Source of the DNA: Humulus lupulus
Taxonomy: Eukaryota > Streptophyta > Magnoliopsida > Rosales > Cannabaceae
Direction of reading: 5' to 3'
NCBI RefSeq assembly: GCF_963169125.1
Contig: NC_084802.1
Span: 35,161,607-35,225,606 of the forward strand
Length of the DNA stretch: 64,000 nt
In this document: positions 32,027 through 43,934 of the stretch, piece by piece
Position numbering within the stretch: position 1 is the stretch's first letter
How the letters are laid out: each line of letters opens with the position of its first letter
Made by a program: the position numbers and the translations under genes
Notes under the pieces: generated by a model
What the model was told of the DNA's origin: nothing
The model's database searches: none
The model's input: only the letters and a program-made list of their open reading frames with translations

Positions 32027-33577
32027 TTACTGGAGGGTGTATTTCTCGAATTGTGCCAACAGATCTTTGGTTTTGTTCAGATAGGCCACCATTTTCTGAC
32101 CTCGTGCTTGATATTCTCCCAAGACTTGATTCACTACCAATTGTGAATCACTGTAAATATCCAGCACCTTTATGCTCATGTCTTTGGCCAATCTTAACCC
32201 AGCGAGTAGGGCCTCATACTCGACCTCATTGTTTGAAGCAGTGAAATCGAACCTAATAGCGCAGTGAAATTGATGCCCTTCTGGCGTTATCAATATCACT
32301 CCTGCTCCTGCGTGAGATTCGTTGGACGATCCGTCCGTGAATAACTTCCACAAAGGAGAGTCAATTTGGGGCTCAGGCGCATTAGGTTTTTCGCACTGCT
32401 CGCTGTCTGGGAGCTCAGTGAATTCGGCGATAAGATCAGCCAACACTTGTCCTTTTGCTGCTACTCGCGGTGAATACGCTATATCGAACTGCCCGAGTTC
32501 GACTGCCCATTTTAACAAATGTCCAGCTGCCTCCGGTTTTTGTAGAACTTTCCGAAGGGGCTGGTCAGTTAAGACTGTGATGGGATGGGCTTGGAAGTAA
32601 GGACGTAACTTCCTTGAGGCCAAAATTAAGCAATAGGCTAATCTTTCGATAGGAGGATACCTCAATTCGGCCCCGATTAACCTCTTGCTAACATAATAAA
32701 CTGTCTTTTGTACGCCTTCTTCTTCTCGTACTAACACCGAACTAGCAGCATATTCAGTGATCGCCAGGTAAATGAACAAAGTTTCTCCATCTATAGGGTT
32801 TGATAAGACAGGAGGCTGTGCCATGTGGGCCTTTAAGGCTTGGAAAGCTTGTTTGCAGTTTTCGGTCCACTCGAACTTCTTGTTGCCTCTAAGTAGATTA
32901 AAGAATGGGATGCATTTATCCGTCGACTTCGAAATGAATCTACTGAGAGCGGCAATCCTTCCAGTCAAACTTTGCACATATTTGACTTTCACCGGCGATT
33001 TCATGTCGATCAGGGCTTTGATCTTTTCGGGGTTGGGCTCGATTCCTCTTGAATTGACAATGAACCCCAAAAATTTCCCTGATCCTACTCCGAAGGAACA
33101 TTTGAGAGGATTTAGCTTCATCTGAAATTTATTCAAAACATTGAAACATTCCTGTAAATCCTTCACATGTCCTTCTGCCTTCTTTGACTTTACCAGCATA
33201 TCGTCCACGTACACTTCCATGTTTACTCCGATCAACTCCTTAAACATGTGGTTAACCAATCGCTGGTAAGTCGCACCAGCGTTTTTCAGTCCGAAGGGCA
33301 TTACTTTATAACAATATAACCCTGTATCGGTCCAAAAGCTAGTGTCATCCTCGTCAGGGGGATGCATACTGATCTGATTGTATCCCGAGTATGCATCCAT
33401 GAAAGAGAGGATCTCATGTCCTGCAGTTGCATCGACCAGCTGGTCTATCCTTGGGAGTGGGAAGCAATCTTTTGGGCAGGCTTTATTAAGGTCTGTGAAA
33501 TCCACATAGGTTCGCCATTTTCTGTTAGGCTTGGGAACCAGTAATGGATTAGAGACCCATGACAGATAAAACGCCAC
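32027..33577 (-). pseudogene. Tat A reverse transcriptase, RNase H and second (archaeal-type) RNase H
   Basis: An open frame of 516 codons. RT motifs include WRTYVDFTDLNKACPKD, FMDAYSGYNQI, VMPFGLKNAGATYQR and the catalytic YVDD at 123-126. A gypsy-type RNase H follows but reads YLAITEYA where the first catalytic Asp would be, so it is probably inactive. A second RNase H follows with the acidic residues in place (LFTDGSSNE, EVEYEALLAGL, IYSDSQLVV). This double arrangement is known for the Tat lineage, where the second domain is thought to supply catalysis. The start at 33577 is only where the frame reopens after a stop near 33602. The protein would be made as part of a polyprotein. Confidence 0.93.
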
Positions 33578-33604
33578 CCTGATGAACCCATTCTCCTTCA
33601 GTCT

Positions 33605-33930
33605 TTAAACTTCCTCTTTTAAGGCCATCGATCTGTCCTTATCGAGCAGCCTTCTTTTCTGTTGCACGGGTGGAAAATTTTTGTCAACATTCAAGACATG
33701 ACTAATGACTGAAGGATCTATCCCATCCATGTCTTTATGTGACCAGGCAAAAACTCCCTGGTTCTTTCTCAAAAATTCCACCAGTGCGTGCTTCGTTGTT
33801 GCTTCTAAATTTTTACCGACCTTTACAACTCTGGTCAAAAAACTTTCGTCAAGTTGGACCTCTTCAAGTTCCTCGACGGGTCCAACATCTTCCTCAAAAT
33901 CCCCAAAGCGAGGATCTAAATCTTTATCCT
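33605..33930 (-). pseudogene. Tat A protease-RT linker and RT N-terminus
   Basis: This encodes KNQGVFAWSHKDMDGIDP and VISHVLNVDKNFPPVQQKRR, the conserved region before the RT fingers. In this frame a TAG (33949-33947) lies between protease and RT at the same place as a TAG in Tat C (61570-61572). Relative to Tat C, roughly 100-150 bases are missing just upstream of the TAG, which puts the gag-protease frame out of register with RT. Confidence 0.85.
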
Positions 33931-35402
33931 CACTTTGGGCAACACCCTATTTGGTGACTCTCTGGGGGAGTGCTCTTCGACGTTCCCTTCTTTGCCTTCG
34001 TGATCGAGGCATTGTAGCACTCCCTTGCTTCCCTCTGATTTCCCAACACGCGTCCTACCCCTGCGTCTGTCGGGAATTTCATGGCCAGGTGCCATACTGA
34101 GGTGACGGCCTGAAGGTCAACCAGTATGGGCCTTCTGATTATAGCATTGTATGCCGAAGGACAATCGACTACTATAAAAGTAGCGAGTAATGTCCTGGCA
34201 GCAGGCGCTGTACCTGCTGTTATCGGAAGTCTGATTGACCCTGTTGGGGTGAGTCCCTCACCAGAGAAACCATATATTGTTTGGTTGCAGGGCTCCAAGT
34301 CATTGACGGACAACTTCATGCGTTCCAGCGAAGATTTATACAGGATGTTTACTGAACTTCCTGTATCAACCAGCACTCTCTTTACCATCATGTTGGCGAT
34401 TTGAACATCCACCACCAGCGGATCGGAATGCAGGAACCGGACATGCTGGGCGTCGATATCAGAGAAGGTTACTTCACCGTTCTCTGACCGAGCCTTCTTT
34501 GACACCCGGTCCTCCACAATCATCATCTCGATGTCCTGATCGTGGCGTAGGGTCCAATCATATCGTTCCCTTGCCTTTACACTGTTTCCCGCGAGGTGCG
34601 GGCCTCCACAGATGGTGAGTAAAGTGCCAGCTACGGGATCAGGCTGCAAAGGTGGCGAGCGTTGGCGTGCAGGTGCCTGCTCGTTGCCACCTAGAGCCTC
34701 TCGTTGGGTAGTTCCCGAGGCCCGTACATATCTCCTCAAGTGTCCTTGTCTGATAAGGAACTCGATTTCGTCTTTCAGTTGGTTGCACTCGTTTGTATCG
34801 TGTCCGTAGTCGTTATGATAATGACAGAACTTGGTTGTATCTCTTTTTGACATTTCTTTTCGAATGGGAGCGGGTCTTTTGTAAGGCACACTGGAGCTTG
34901 TGGCCTGATATACCTCTGCTCGAGACTCGATGAGGGCAGTGTAGTTAATGAACCTTGGTTCATAACGGTTGCCCTTAGCGCGCTTGTTCTCAGAGGTAGA
35001 GGGTTCATTATGGGGCCTCTTTCCCCCATTCTTGCCGTTGCCATTGCCATTCCCGTTGCCGTTGGGTTTTGACCCATTGGCGGTTTTGGCGGGTTCTGCA
35101 GTCTCCTTATCTTTGCCTGGGGGCTTTCCTTCGCTGGCAATGGCATCTTCGAGCTTGATGTACCGATCAACTCGATCCAAGAACTCTTGGGTAGTCTTAA
35201 CTATATGCTTCCTGAGGCTACTCCACAAAGACGTATGACGCCTAACTCCTACCGTTAGGGCCATCATCTTGCCCTCATCTCCCACCGTTTTAGCTCCAGC
35301 AGCTGCTCGCATAAAGCACTGGACGTAATCCTTCAGTGGTTCTCCTTCTTGCTGGCATATCTCAACCAGCTAGTTTGCCTCAGTTGGGTGCACTCGACCT
35401 GC
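33930..35402 (-). pseudogene. Tat A gag C-terminus and aspartic protease
   Basis: This is the same frame as the gag ORF to its right, reopened after stops at 35405-35403 and 35372-35370. It encodes the end of the gag core (GDEGKMMALTVG), an Asn/Gly-rich basic linker, a zinc knuckle of the form C-x2-H-x4-H-x4-C (CHYHNDYGHDTNEC) and the protease (VLVDTGSSVNILY with the DTG active site, then AYNAIIRRPIL). Gag forms the particle and binds RNA, and the protease matures the polyprotein. The knuckle variant is shared by Tat B and Tat C. Confidence 0.9.
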
Positions 35403-36824
35403 TTAGAATTGTCTGTAAAATTCCTTTACTAACATCTCCCAAGAAACAATACTTGCAGGAGGGAATTTGAAAAACCACTCCTGTGCAGCATCAGAAAGTG
35501 TTGTAGGAAAGATCCTGCACCGAGCGTCTTCGGATACTTTCTTAATGTCCATCTGTATCTCAAAATTGTTGACATGAGATACCGGGTCACCATACCCATC
35601 AACGTTCGGGAGCGTGGGCATCTTGAACTTGCTAGGAGTTTCTGCCAAACCTATCCTTTGAATGAAAGGAGTGCCTCTTCTCTTGTCGTACTTGATATGA
35701 GACGTTCTTCCCTCGACCAGCTGTTGTACTGCTTGGTTCAGGGCATCTATTTGGGCTTGCACGGCGTCAGGAATCGTTGGGGCCTCTGCTGCTGGGGGAA
35801 TGTACTCGTCGTGCCGTTCCCAACGATCATTGAGTACATCCCTTAAGTCTTCGTCTCTTCGCCATTGCTCGCTTGCTCCGAGACGGTTAAAGACATTGTT
35901 TTGTCGGGGTTGCCCCCCAGCGTTATGCCTATCTTCTTGGTCTTCCCTAGGTGGTGGGCTTCTACCCCCACCTCTCTCTTCATTTCTCCGACCGACATTT
36001 CCTTTGCCTGAGTCGGCTTCATTGTAACCATGGCCGTCTATGAACCTCGATTGGCTATGGTGGGACCGACTGTCCCCTCGGTTGCCTCCTCGGGCTGGAA
36101 CTTCCCGAGCGTTAGAGGGTGGCCTGCGTTGGTCGGTAGGTCCCCGTGCATTATCATGCCATGGGGGGCCCCGGACCGCAGAGCTTATCTCTGAATTCCT
36201 TCTGTTGCCAGAAGGACGCTGCCCCCTGCTCGGTGGGTTCGAATCTTCACCCCTATGGCGTCTAGGACTACGGGGTTGCTGCCCGAACCTATTTTGCCTT
36301 GGCTGTGGGGGATTGCCTCGACTAGCCTGGGATGGAGGTTTCATCTCAGGATCCCTTGGTGGGACATCATCCTGAGGCATTGGTGGCTGCTCGGGCCTTT
36401 GAGGGCTCGTCGGCTGGATTGGAGGGCTAGGATTGGGACCCCTTTGGGGTGGCCCATTTGAAGGTTGATCAGGCTGTGAGGCAGGTGCAACCTGATTCCT
36501 AGCCAACTGCAGGGCTGCTACAAGGGCTGCCATGGCCTCCCTCTGACAACGGTCCATCTCCGCCTGTCTTTCACTTAGTTCTTGGCGCTGACGCTCTATC
36601 TCTTGTTGTTGTCGTGCCATAATCTCCGCATCACTCTCTTGACTGGCCCTCAGATTGACCAATTCATCTTTCAATACCCCAAGGGTATTTCTCAGCGTCT
36701 CGGAGTCCAGCTCATCCTCATCAAAGTCTAAGTGTGGCTCATTTTCAGCCATGTTTGGGGGAGGAGGAGGTTGAGAAGGTGCAGCGCCAGCCGCCTCCCT
36801 AGTCTTCTTTGTTGTTTTCGCCAT
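35403..36824 (-). pseudogene. Tat A gag
   Basis: An ORF of 473 codons from ATG 36824 (MAKTTKKTREAAGAAPS), 27 bases after the PBS. It starts with a Pro-rich segment and an acidic helix, followed by a coiled coil of Gln/Glu/Arg (about residues 65-100), a long Pro/Arg/Gln-rich low-complexity region and the gag core (TPSKFKMPTLPNVDGYGDP, AAQEWFFKFPPASIVSWEM). A stop after EFYRQF interrupts the core. The Tat B gag is closely related along its whole length. Confidence 0.9.
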
Positions 36825-36850
36825 TTATGCTTAAAAAATCTTGAGTTCAA

Positions 36851-36868
36851 CTCTCAATGAAAGCACCA
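36851..36868 (-). other. Primer-binding site of Tat A
   Basis: On minus, TGGTGCTTTCATTGAGAG lies three bases after the 5' LTR. Tat B (52680) and Tat C (58517) have near-identical sequences at the same three-base distance. This supports its role as primer site, though I could not name the tRNA. Confidence 0.8.
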
Positions 36869-36871
36869 GAA

Positions 36872-37461
36872 TGTTGACCCCCATTTTGGTCAACTGACAC
36901 GGAGTCGGATAATTGATATGACAAAAGGTATTGAAGCAAATCTAATGGAAAAACAGTAAATAACACAACGATATTATAGTGGTTCGGCCCCAAGAATTGG
37001 TAATGACCTACGTCCACTTAAGCTATTATTAATATAGAATCTCAAAGGAGTGATCAAAGAACTAGGGTTCTCCGAGTTTCACAGACCTTAGAGAGGAGAA
37101 TAATACAACGATAGCTTTAATTCTCTTGTATAGTATGAGCTCAAGATCAGCCAAAAGTCCCCTCCTTGAGTTATTTCTATCTATTTATAAGCTCAAGGAG
37201 GGTTACATGAATCAGTTACAGATATTCTCTCCTAAATAATCGGATACTCAGGAAATCATGGGAGACAATCTCGGATATGATCATAACTGCATAAGATTTT
37301 CTCCAAATATATCGAGTATACAACCAAGCTGGTCGTATATAAAGTTCAAATGTTATGCCATGGGAATCTCTCTGGTCGATGGTCGAACAGGACTTCCGCC
37401 AGGTGTCAGCCACGTGATGAAAATGCCTGCCACGTCACCCATACCTGCTTTTTGGATAACA
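36872..37461 (-). repeat. 5' LTR of Tat A
   Basis: 590 bp, differing from the 3' LTR at 16 positions by my count and with no length difference. It has the TATA box (TATAAATA, 37189-37182) and the same 11-bp inverted repeat around it (37202-37192 and 37170-37160). Confidence 0.95.
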
Positions 37462-37466
37462 GTGCT

Positions 37467-39260
37467 TATTAGTACTGATATTGCTAGAACATGCTTATTA
37501 GTATAGTTAATCGTTGAAGTATTAACTGATAAGTGCTATATACTAAATGATATGATCATGTATCAATATGTTTATCTACATGATTATGGAACATTGAGGA
37601 ATGTCTGCTTGTTCTTGGACCGTGAGGCGGCAAGAGGTTTAGTTATCGCTGCCTAACTGGCCGCATTGATTGTTTCAGCATAGTATAAGTTATAGTTATG
37701 CTCCCAAGGCAGACAAATTCATTAGCTGGCCATGATGATTAGGGCCAGAATGATAGACAGGGACAAGAGAATGAGTAGAGTCAGATTCCACAGTCAGTTT
37801 CTGAAGACTGGCATCAATTGCTGGTTGATTTACAGGCCAGAGTATTGAGGCAGGAAGAAGAAATCTGCCTCCTGAGACAAGAACAGGTTCCTATAGGGAA
37901 TGTTTTGCCAGAGGCACCACCTGTATCGGTTCCAACATTTGAGCAGGTGCCAGAGGCTGGAAGTAAATGGGAACCTCTTTATGAAAGGTTCAAGAAACAA
38001 CAACATCCAGTATTTGAGGGCAGTGCAGATCCAACTAAGGCTGAGCAATGAATGAGCATGATTACCACCATCCTTGACTTTATGAGGGTTTCTGGTAATG
38101 AGAGGGTGGCCTGTGCAATATACATGTTTCAGGAGGATGCCCAAATTTGGTGGGAAGTGATATCCCAAACCAGAAACATCAATTCCCTGAGTTGGGAAGA
38201 GTTTCAGACTCTGTTCAACAAAAAATATTATAATGATGCCATGAGGTCTTCAAAAGCTCAAGAGTTTATCAAATTACTTCAGGGGAGTGTATCAGTGATT
38301 GAATATGCTTTGAAGTTTGATAGATTGGCAAAGTTTTCCATGGAGCTAGTGCCCACTGATGAGACCACAAGGGAGAGGTTTCTCCAGGGGCTACAACCTA
38401 GATTAGCCCGGGATGTTCGTATTACCACTGTGGCTGGGGTTACTACCTATGCACAAGTGGTTGAAAAGGCACTCACAGCTGAGAGTCCAGAGAACAAGAT
38501 CTGGGGGGGACAATGCAGCCAGAAGAGAGTTTAGGAGGGCAAGACCTCTATTTGTGGGTACAGGTAGGGACGGAGGCCCCAGTGACCAGAAGAGGAAGGT
38601 TCCTGATACCTTCCCAGGTCCAAGTCCTGACAAGCGACCACATGGTATTTCAGTGGGCCGCTAGGGTGGCAGTGAGGCTTGGAAGACTTATCCTGAGTGC
38701 CTTAGAAACAAGAGGCGCCATTTGGGGGATTGTAGGGCAAATACTTGCTTCTTATGTGGGGTAGTGGGACATTTCAAGAAGGATTGCCCAAAAGCAAGAA
38801 AGGAAGAACCCAAAAAGGCGGACAGCTCGGCCCCAGTTCGAGTGTTCGCATTGACTCAAGCAAAAGCTGAGGCTTCACCCTCAGTAGTTACAGGTCAGCT
38901 TCTTAGTGCTGGAACCCCTTATACTGTTTTGATTGATTCTGGTGCTACACATTATTTTGTTGCTAGTAGAATTATTGATAGACTGTGTAGACCATGTGAT
39001 TATTATGTTGTAGGGTTTGGGACCTTGTTACCCACTGGGGAGTTAGTAGTATCCAGAAGATGGTTTAGATCTTTGCCAGTGACAATGGAGAGCAGAGAGT
39101 TATCAGTGGATTTAATAGAGTTAGTTATGACTGACTTTTACATGATTTTGTGTATGGATTGGTTAGTGAAGTATGAGGCAACCATAGATTGCAGAAGAAA
39201 GATGGTTACCTTTAAGCCTGATGGTGAGGATCCTTTTGTGTTTATTGGCACTATGCATGG
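37467..39260 (+). pseudogene. Outer Tekay-like element: leader, gag and protease
   Basis: The outer element resumes after Tat A. The leader runs to about 37780. Gag reads through about 37800-38515 (SMITTILDFMRVSGNERV, AQIWWEVISQTRN, FLQGLQPRLARDVR), with TGA at 38049-38051 probably from a Trp codon. A frameshift near 38510 precedes a CCHC knuckle (CFLCGVVGHFKKDC) and a protease (VLIDSGATHYFV, then MDWLVKYEATIDC). The sequence stops at 39260, where a reverse LTR is inserted. It is non-functional, and the gag and protease style fits Tekay/Del. Confidence 0.88.
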
Positions 39261-41287
39261 TGTAACGCCCTAAACTCCAGGGACCATTACGATGTGCCTT
39301 GTAAACAGTGCTAAACTCGCTAATCGAGTCATTTGGCCAAAATCGTGTAACTAAGTATGATTAGCGGGTTAGGGATTAAATTTTTTTGATAAGATATAAT
39401 GTTTCATTAGAACGTTTAATATATATGTTGGGATCCCAAAATTATAATTTCAGAGTCTACTACAAGAAAATGTTTACAACAGGCCGATCTAAGCGGCAAA
39501 ACAGGGTTTAACCCTAGTTCCCCTTCAAACCTCGGCCGTGGTGGACGAGCAGCTGCATATGTACACATCATCACCTAAGCTCTCCAACTCAAGGATGGTC
39601 CAATTTTCTTTTGCCTTTACCTGCACCACATAGCACCCGTGAGCCGAAGCCCAGCAAGAAAACTTAATATGCTCATGAACAGTTATAACATGTTATCAGA
39701 TCATAAGACACACGCCTAGCAGATATAGCCCTATCCAGCAGGCAAATGAGTTCACGTAATGTTGAGTATAACACATCAACCAATGATCATAATAATCATC
39801 CAGGACTTTCAGTCCAAAATAGAAACGTAACATTGTGTATAACACATCAACCAATGATCATAATAATCATCAAGGGCTTTTAGCCCAAACAAGTAGGTGA
39901 CAGTCGCAAAATTCACTAAGTTGGGTCTAGCTCCCTTTAGCCTTGTGATGATAGGGTCACTGGGGCTTGATAGATAAGTGAACTTTTATTAGTTCGAGCA
40001 GGGTAGGTGCATGGTGACTAGTCACCAACATAACCTTTCTCATGACCATAGAGTCATAACCCTGGAACATCGTTCCCTAGCCATGTGACAAGCAGTCACC
40101 GACGCCTTAAGCCCTGGCTCTAGTAACAAGTCTTGGACTAGACAAGCGCTTATAAGTTCATCGACCTTAGGGTCGGTCCAGCATTAATGCCTTAGAGCCA
40201 TTCAACGCTGATATCGATTAGATCTAATCTTTATTCAACGCTATGCCATTTTTGACTCTTAGGTCAGTGTCCCTGACTAGTCAGTGCCATAAACAAGTAA
40301 GCAATGCCACCAAACATATATTACATATCCAATATCCGTATACACGGCATTCAACATGCTTACTTAACAAGAACTAGTACAATTAGGACCATGCATAAAG
40401 ACAGAGGCTCAAGTTCTTAACAATATCATACTCAGTATACAATGCATGTCCTAATCACATGTTTCTTGTGCATCATATGCATCATATTTAATCACCTCAC
40501 ATGCCTCAACAATAATCATGCATGCCACATTTCATAATCTAACATGCACCAATAATAACCATGCATGTCACATATACACAGGGTGCAGTTTTCTTACCTC
40601 AGATTCGAGCTAGAATCAATATAAGAACGACCATTGAGAACGATCAACTTTTAAGCCCTTAGCGGTCACCTAGTCATAAGTAAATATGGGGCACCATCAA
40701 TAAAAATGTTCAACATAGGTTTCCAAACCAAAATCTAGCCTCCGGGACATCAATCCAAACTAATCCAAGTAGTAAGAACCATCCTGAGGCGTAAAACTAT
40801 GTTCTCGGGGTCAAAACACACAAACGGGCTCATCCCTGCCCAAGAGCCACAGCCTTAGCACCTTGTGCCGCGGCCCCTAGCACAACCTGAAGCAAGCGCC
40901 GTGGCGCCCAACACCAAGGGCCGCGACGCCCAGCAAGAACAAAACTGTGGCACCTGCTTCATCGAGCTAGGGCCGCGGCCCCCAACCCTGGGCCATCTCC
41001 AAACACAATTTTCAACTTCCCAAATCCTCCAAAAACATGCCTAAACATTCCCAAAATCATCAAATCAAAGTTCTCAGGCTTCCCAATGGTCCAAAACCAT
41101 CAAAACGCAAGGCTCAAACGAACCAAAAACTCAACGATTCACAAAGTCCAATTCTAAGCTTAAAAAACTTTGAAAACTTAAAGCTTAAACTTAGATTACC
41201 TTCGATTGGGTTGTTTTCCGTCAAATCCTTCGGTTAAGAAGCTTCTAATCTTTCCTAGGATCATTATGCCTCAACCCTCGCTTGAGA
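39261..41287 (-). mobile_element. Reverse-oriented Tekay-type LTR, truncated
   Basis: It starts TGTAACGCCC at 39261 and follows the same order as solo LTR S1 (CTCCAGGGACC, CACATAGCACCCGTGA, AAGAAGCTTCTAATCTTTCC). It breaks off near 41287, where RT coding sequence of the outer element begins. About 600 bp of its far end is missing, so no target-site duplication can be checked. A block with CCGCGG words lies at about 40880-40985. Confidence 0.8.
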
Positions 41288-42833
41288 CCAGAAGAGACTA
41301 GACTAGTCTGTGAGTTTCTGGATGTGTTTCTAGAAGATTTACCAGGGTTGCCACCACACAGAGAGATTGAATTGTGATAGAACTGGCACCAGGGACGGAG
41401 CCAGTGTCTGGAGCATCTTACAGAATGGCCCCAACAGAGTTGAAAGAATTGAAAGTACAGTTGCAGGAGCTGTTATACTTAGGTTTTATCAGACCTAGCT
41501 TCTCACCACCAGGTCTATGAGGATGTGTATTGATTAGAGAGAACTGAACAAGTTAACAATTAAGAACAAGTATCCTTTGCCAAGAATAGATGATATGTTT
41601 GATCAGTTGCAAGGTAAAAGGGTATTCTCAAAGATAGACCTTCGTTTTGGTTATCATCAGTTGAGGGTCAAGGAGGGAGACATACCAAAGACTGCTTTTC
41701 ACACTAGATATGGGCATTATGAGTTCTTAGTTATGTCCTTTGGATTGACTAATGCCCCAGCTGATTTTGTGGATTTGATGAACAGAGTGTTCAAGGATTA
41801 TCTGGACCAGTTTGTGATCGTCTTCATCGATGATATTTTGGTTTATTCTCAGTCAGAGCCAGAGAATGAACAACATTTGAGATTGGTCCTACAGAGACGG
41901 AGGGAACACAGACTGTTTGCAAAGTTCAAGAAGTGTGAGTTTTGGCTATCTCAAGTAACTTTTCTTGGACACAGTGTCAGTAAGGAGAGGATTAAAGTGG
42001 ATCTAGCCAAGATAGAGGCAGTCAGAGATTGGCCAAGGCCAAAGATTTCTTCAGAGGTTAGAAGTTTCCTTAGATTGGCAGGTTATTACATGCGTTTCGT
42101 GGAAGGGTTCTCTAAAATCGCTACTTCATTGACTTAGCTGACACGCAAGAATCAGAAGTTTGTGTGGTCAAATAGGTGTGAGAATAGCTTCCAGGAACTG
42201 AAGCAGAGGTTGATTACAACTCCAGTTCTGTGTCTTCCAACAGATCAGGAGAAGTTTTTGATTTACTGTGATGCCTCACATCAAGGTGTGGATTGTGCTC
42301 TAATGTAGTCAGGGAAGGTGATTGCTTATGCCTCACGTCAGCTGAAAGAGTATGAATAGAGGTACCCCACTCACGATTTAGAGTTAACGGCTTTGGTCTT
42401 TGCATTAAAGGTATGGAGGCATTACCTTTATGGAGAGAAGTGTGAGATCTACACTGACTACAAGAACCTGAAGTACTTCTTCATGCAGAAAGACCTGAAC
42501 ATGAGACAAAGGCATTGGCTAGAGTTAGTAAAGGATTATGATTGTGAAATCTTGTATCATCCAAGAAAGGCCAATGTGGTAGTTGATGCTTTAAGTCGGA
42601 AGGGTCTGGGACAGATTTATAGTGCGAGGTTGATAGCCAGAGAGTTGGTAGAAGATATGACCAGAGCTGGTATAGAGTTGCTGGTGGGCCAGTTGGCCAA
42701 CATTACGCTACAGTCTACACTATTGGAAAAGATCAAGGAAGGTCAGTTGGGTGATCTACAGTTGATCAAAATTAGAGAGGATGTTTTAGCTGGAGTGTAC
42801 AGAGATTACACAGTGTCTGATATGTTGTGGTAA
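41288..42833 (+). pseudogene. Outer Tekay-like element: RT and RNase H remnant
   Basis: The RT region reads from about 41310 (CEFLDVFLEDLPGLPPH) through [19 protein letters not shown] and [12 protein letters not shown] to the catalytic FIDD (about 41828), then [11 protein letters not shown]. RNase H follows ([35 protein letters not shown]). There are several stops (for example near 41517, 42136, 42307 and 42358) and a frameshift near 41545. The frame ends abruptly at DMLW, where LTR sequence begins. Integrase and the start of the 3' LTR are deleted. Confidence 0.9.
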
Positions 42834-43934
42834 GTTGGGAACTTTAATTTTTGGATTTGGAAATGTTGGAGTAAGTTTTTGGAAAGATTTAGAAGAGGAA
42901 AAATGAAGGTTTTTGGCTGGGTCCCAGGTGGGGCCGCGGCCCTGTTCTTGGGTGTTGTGACCCGAGCTTAATGAAGAAGAGAGGTGAAGCTGAAGGGCCT
43001 TGGGGCCGCGGCACTTGGTAGACTGGCCACGACGTGTGGTGCAGGAAGTGGAGGCTGGCGCCTCTCTTTTTGGGAGGCGGGCCGCGGCTCCGTAGGGTGG
43101 GGCCACGACGCTTAAGGGCATTTGTGGCCAGAATGGTGTTTTAATTGTGGGAACTCAAACCTTAGGCCTCAGGATCGTTCCTACCACTCGGTTGAGTATG
43201 ATTTGATGTCTCGGAGGCTAGGTCTTGGTCCGGGTACCTTTTATTACTCATTTTTTTATCGGAGTTTATAATTTGGTTATGACTAAGTGGCCGCTAAGGG
43301 ACTTAAGGACTGATCGTTCTCAAGGGTCGTTTTTTTATTATTCTATGCTCGAACCAGAGGTAAGAAAACTACACCCAATATGTCACATGCATGGTTATTG
43401 ATGAGGCATGTTGAGTGCTCTATATGTGGACATTGATTGCATTGTAAATGCTTATCTGTGAATGGTACTGACTTATTAGTCAGAAACGGCAATGGTGTCA
43501 GTATTGACTGTGAAGCTGTGACTTATTAGTCAAGTTCAACCGTAGTACTGAGCACTAGTCATATGGGATTGACCTATGAGTCAAGAATGGTAATAGCATA
43601 TTTAACGCAAGCCGAAAAGAATAGATCTAATCGACATACACATTTTCAACATTAGCATGAAATGCTTGACCGACCTTAAGTTCGATGAAAACAAAAGCGC
43701 TTGTCTAGTCTAAAGGCTATTTACTTAGAGTCAGAGCCAAAAGGCTATGGTGACTGACAGGTCACATGGCTTAGGGAGCGGATCCCCATAGATGGACTTA
43801 TTAGTCATCTATTTAAGGAGCAGAACCCTCGAGATGGACTTATTAGTCATCTATACAGGGGACAGATCCTTGAGGTAGACTTATTAGTCACCTATCAAAT
43901 GTGTGACTCATTCGTCACTTAAACAACGTGTGAT
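42824..43934 (+). mobile_element. Truncated 3' LTR of the outer element
   Basis: The sequence follows the 5' LTR from its position 22658 to about 23712. The GC-rich block (GGGGCCGCGGCC and GGCCGCGGC) and the TGACTTATTAGTCA dyads are kept. The left junction carries GTTGTGGTAA, which also occurs in the 5' LTR at 22658-22667. At 43934 it switches to a different LTR. Confidence 0.8.

Larger units (their letters stand above)
24484..37461 (-). mobile_element. Complete Tat-lineage LTR retrotransposon 'Tat A'
   Basis: A full-length element inserted into the leader of the outer element. Two 590-bp LTRs (24484-25073 and 36872-37461, TGTTGACC...GGATAACA) and a perfect TSD GTGCT (24479-24483 and 37462-37466) bound it. 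In minus orientation it carries a PBS, gag, protease, RT, RNase H, a second RNase H and integrase, then a gene on the opposite strand, a polypurine tract and the 3' LTR. The double RNase H and the opposite-strand accessory gene are known features of the Tat lineage of Ty3/gypsy. I count 16 differences between the LTRs (about 2.7 percent), 15 of them transitions. Stops in pol make it non-autonomous now. Confidence 0.95.

Noticed and set aside
24484..37461. Integrated pararetrovirus or another virus
   Set aside because: Two LTRs, a 5-bp target duplication, integrase with DD35E and a double RNase H identify a Ty3/gypsy Tat element. No movement or coat protein is seen.
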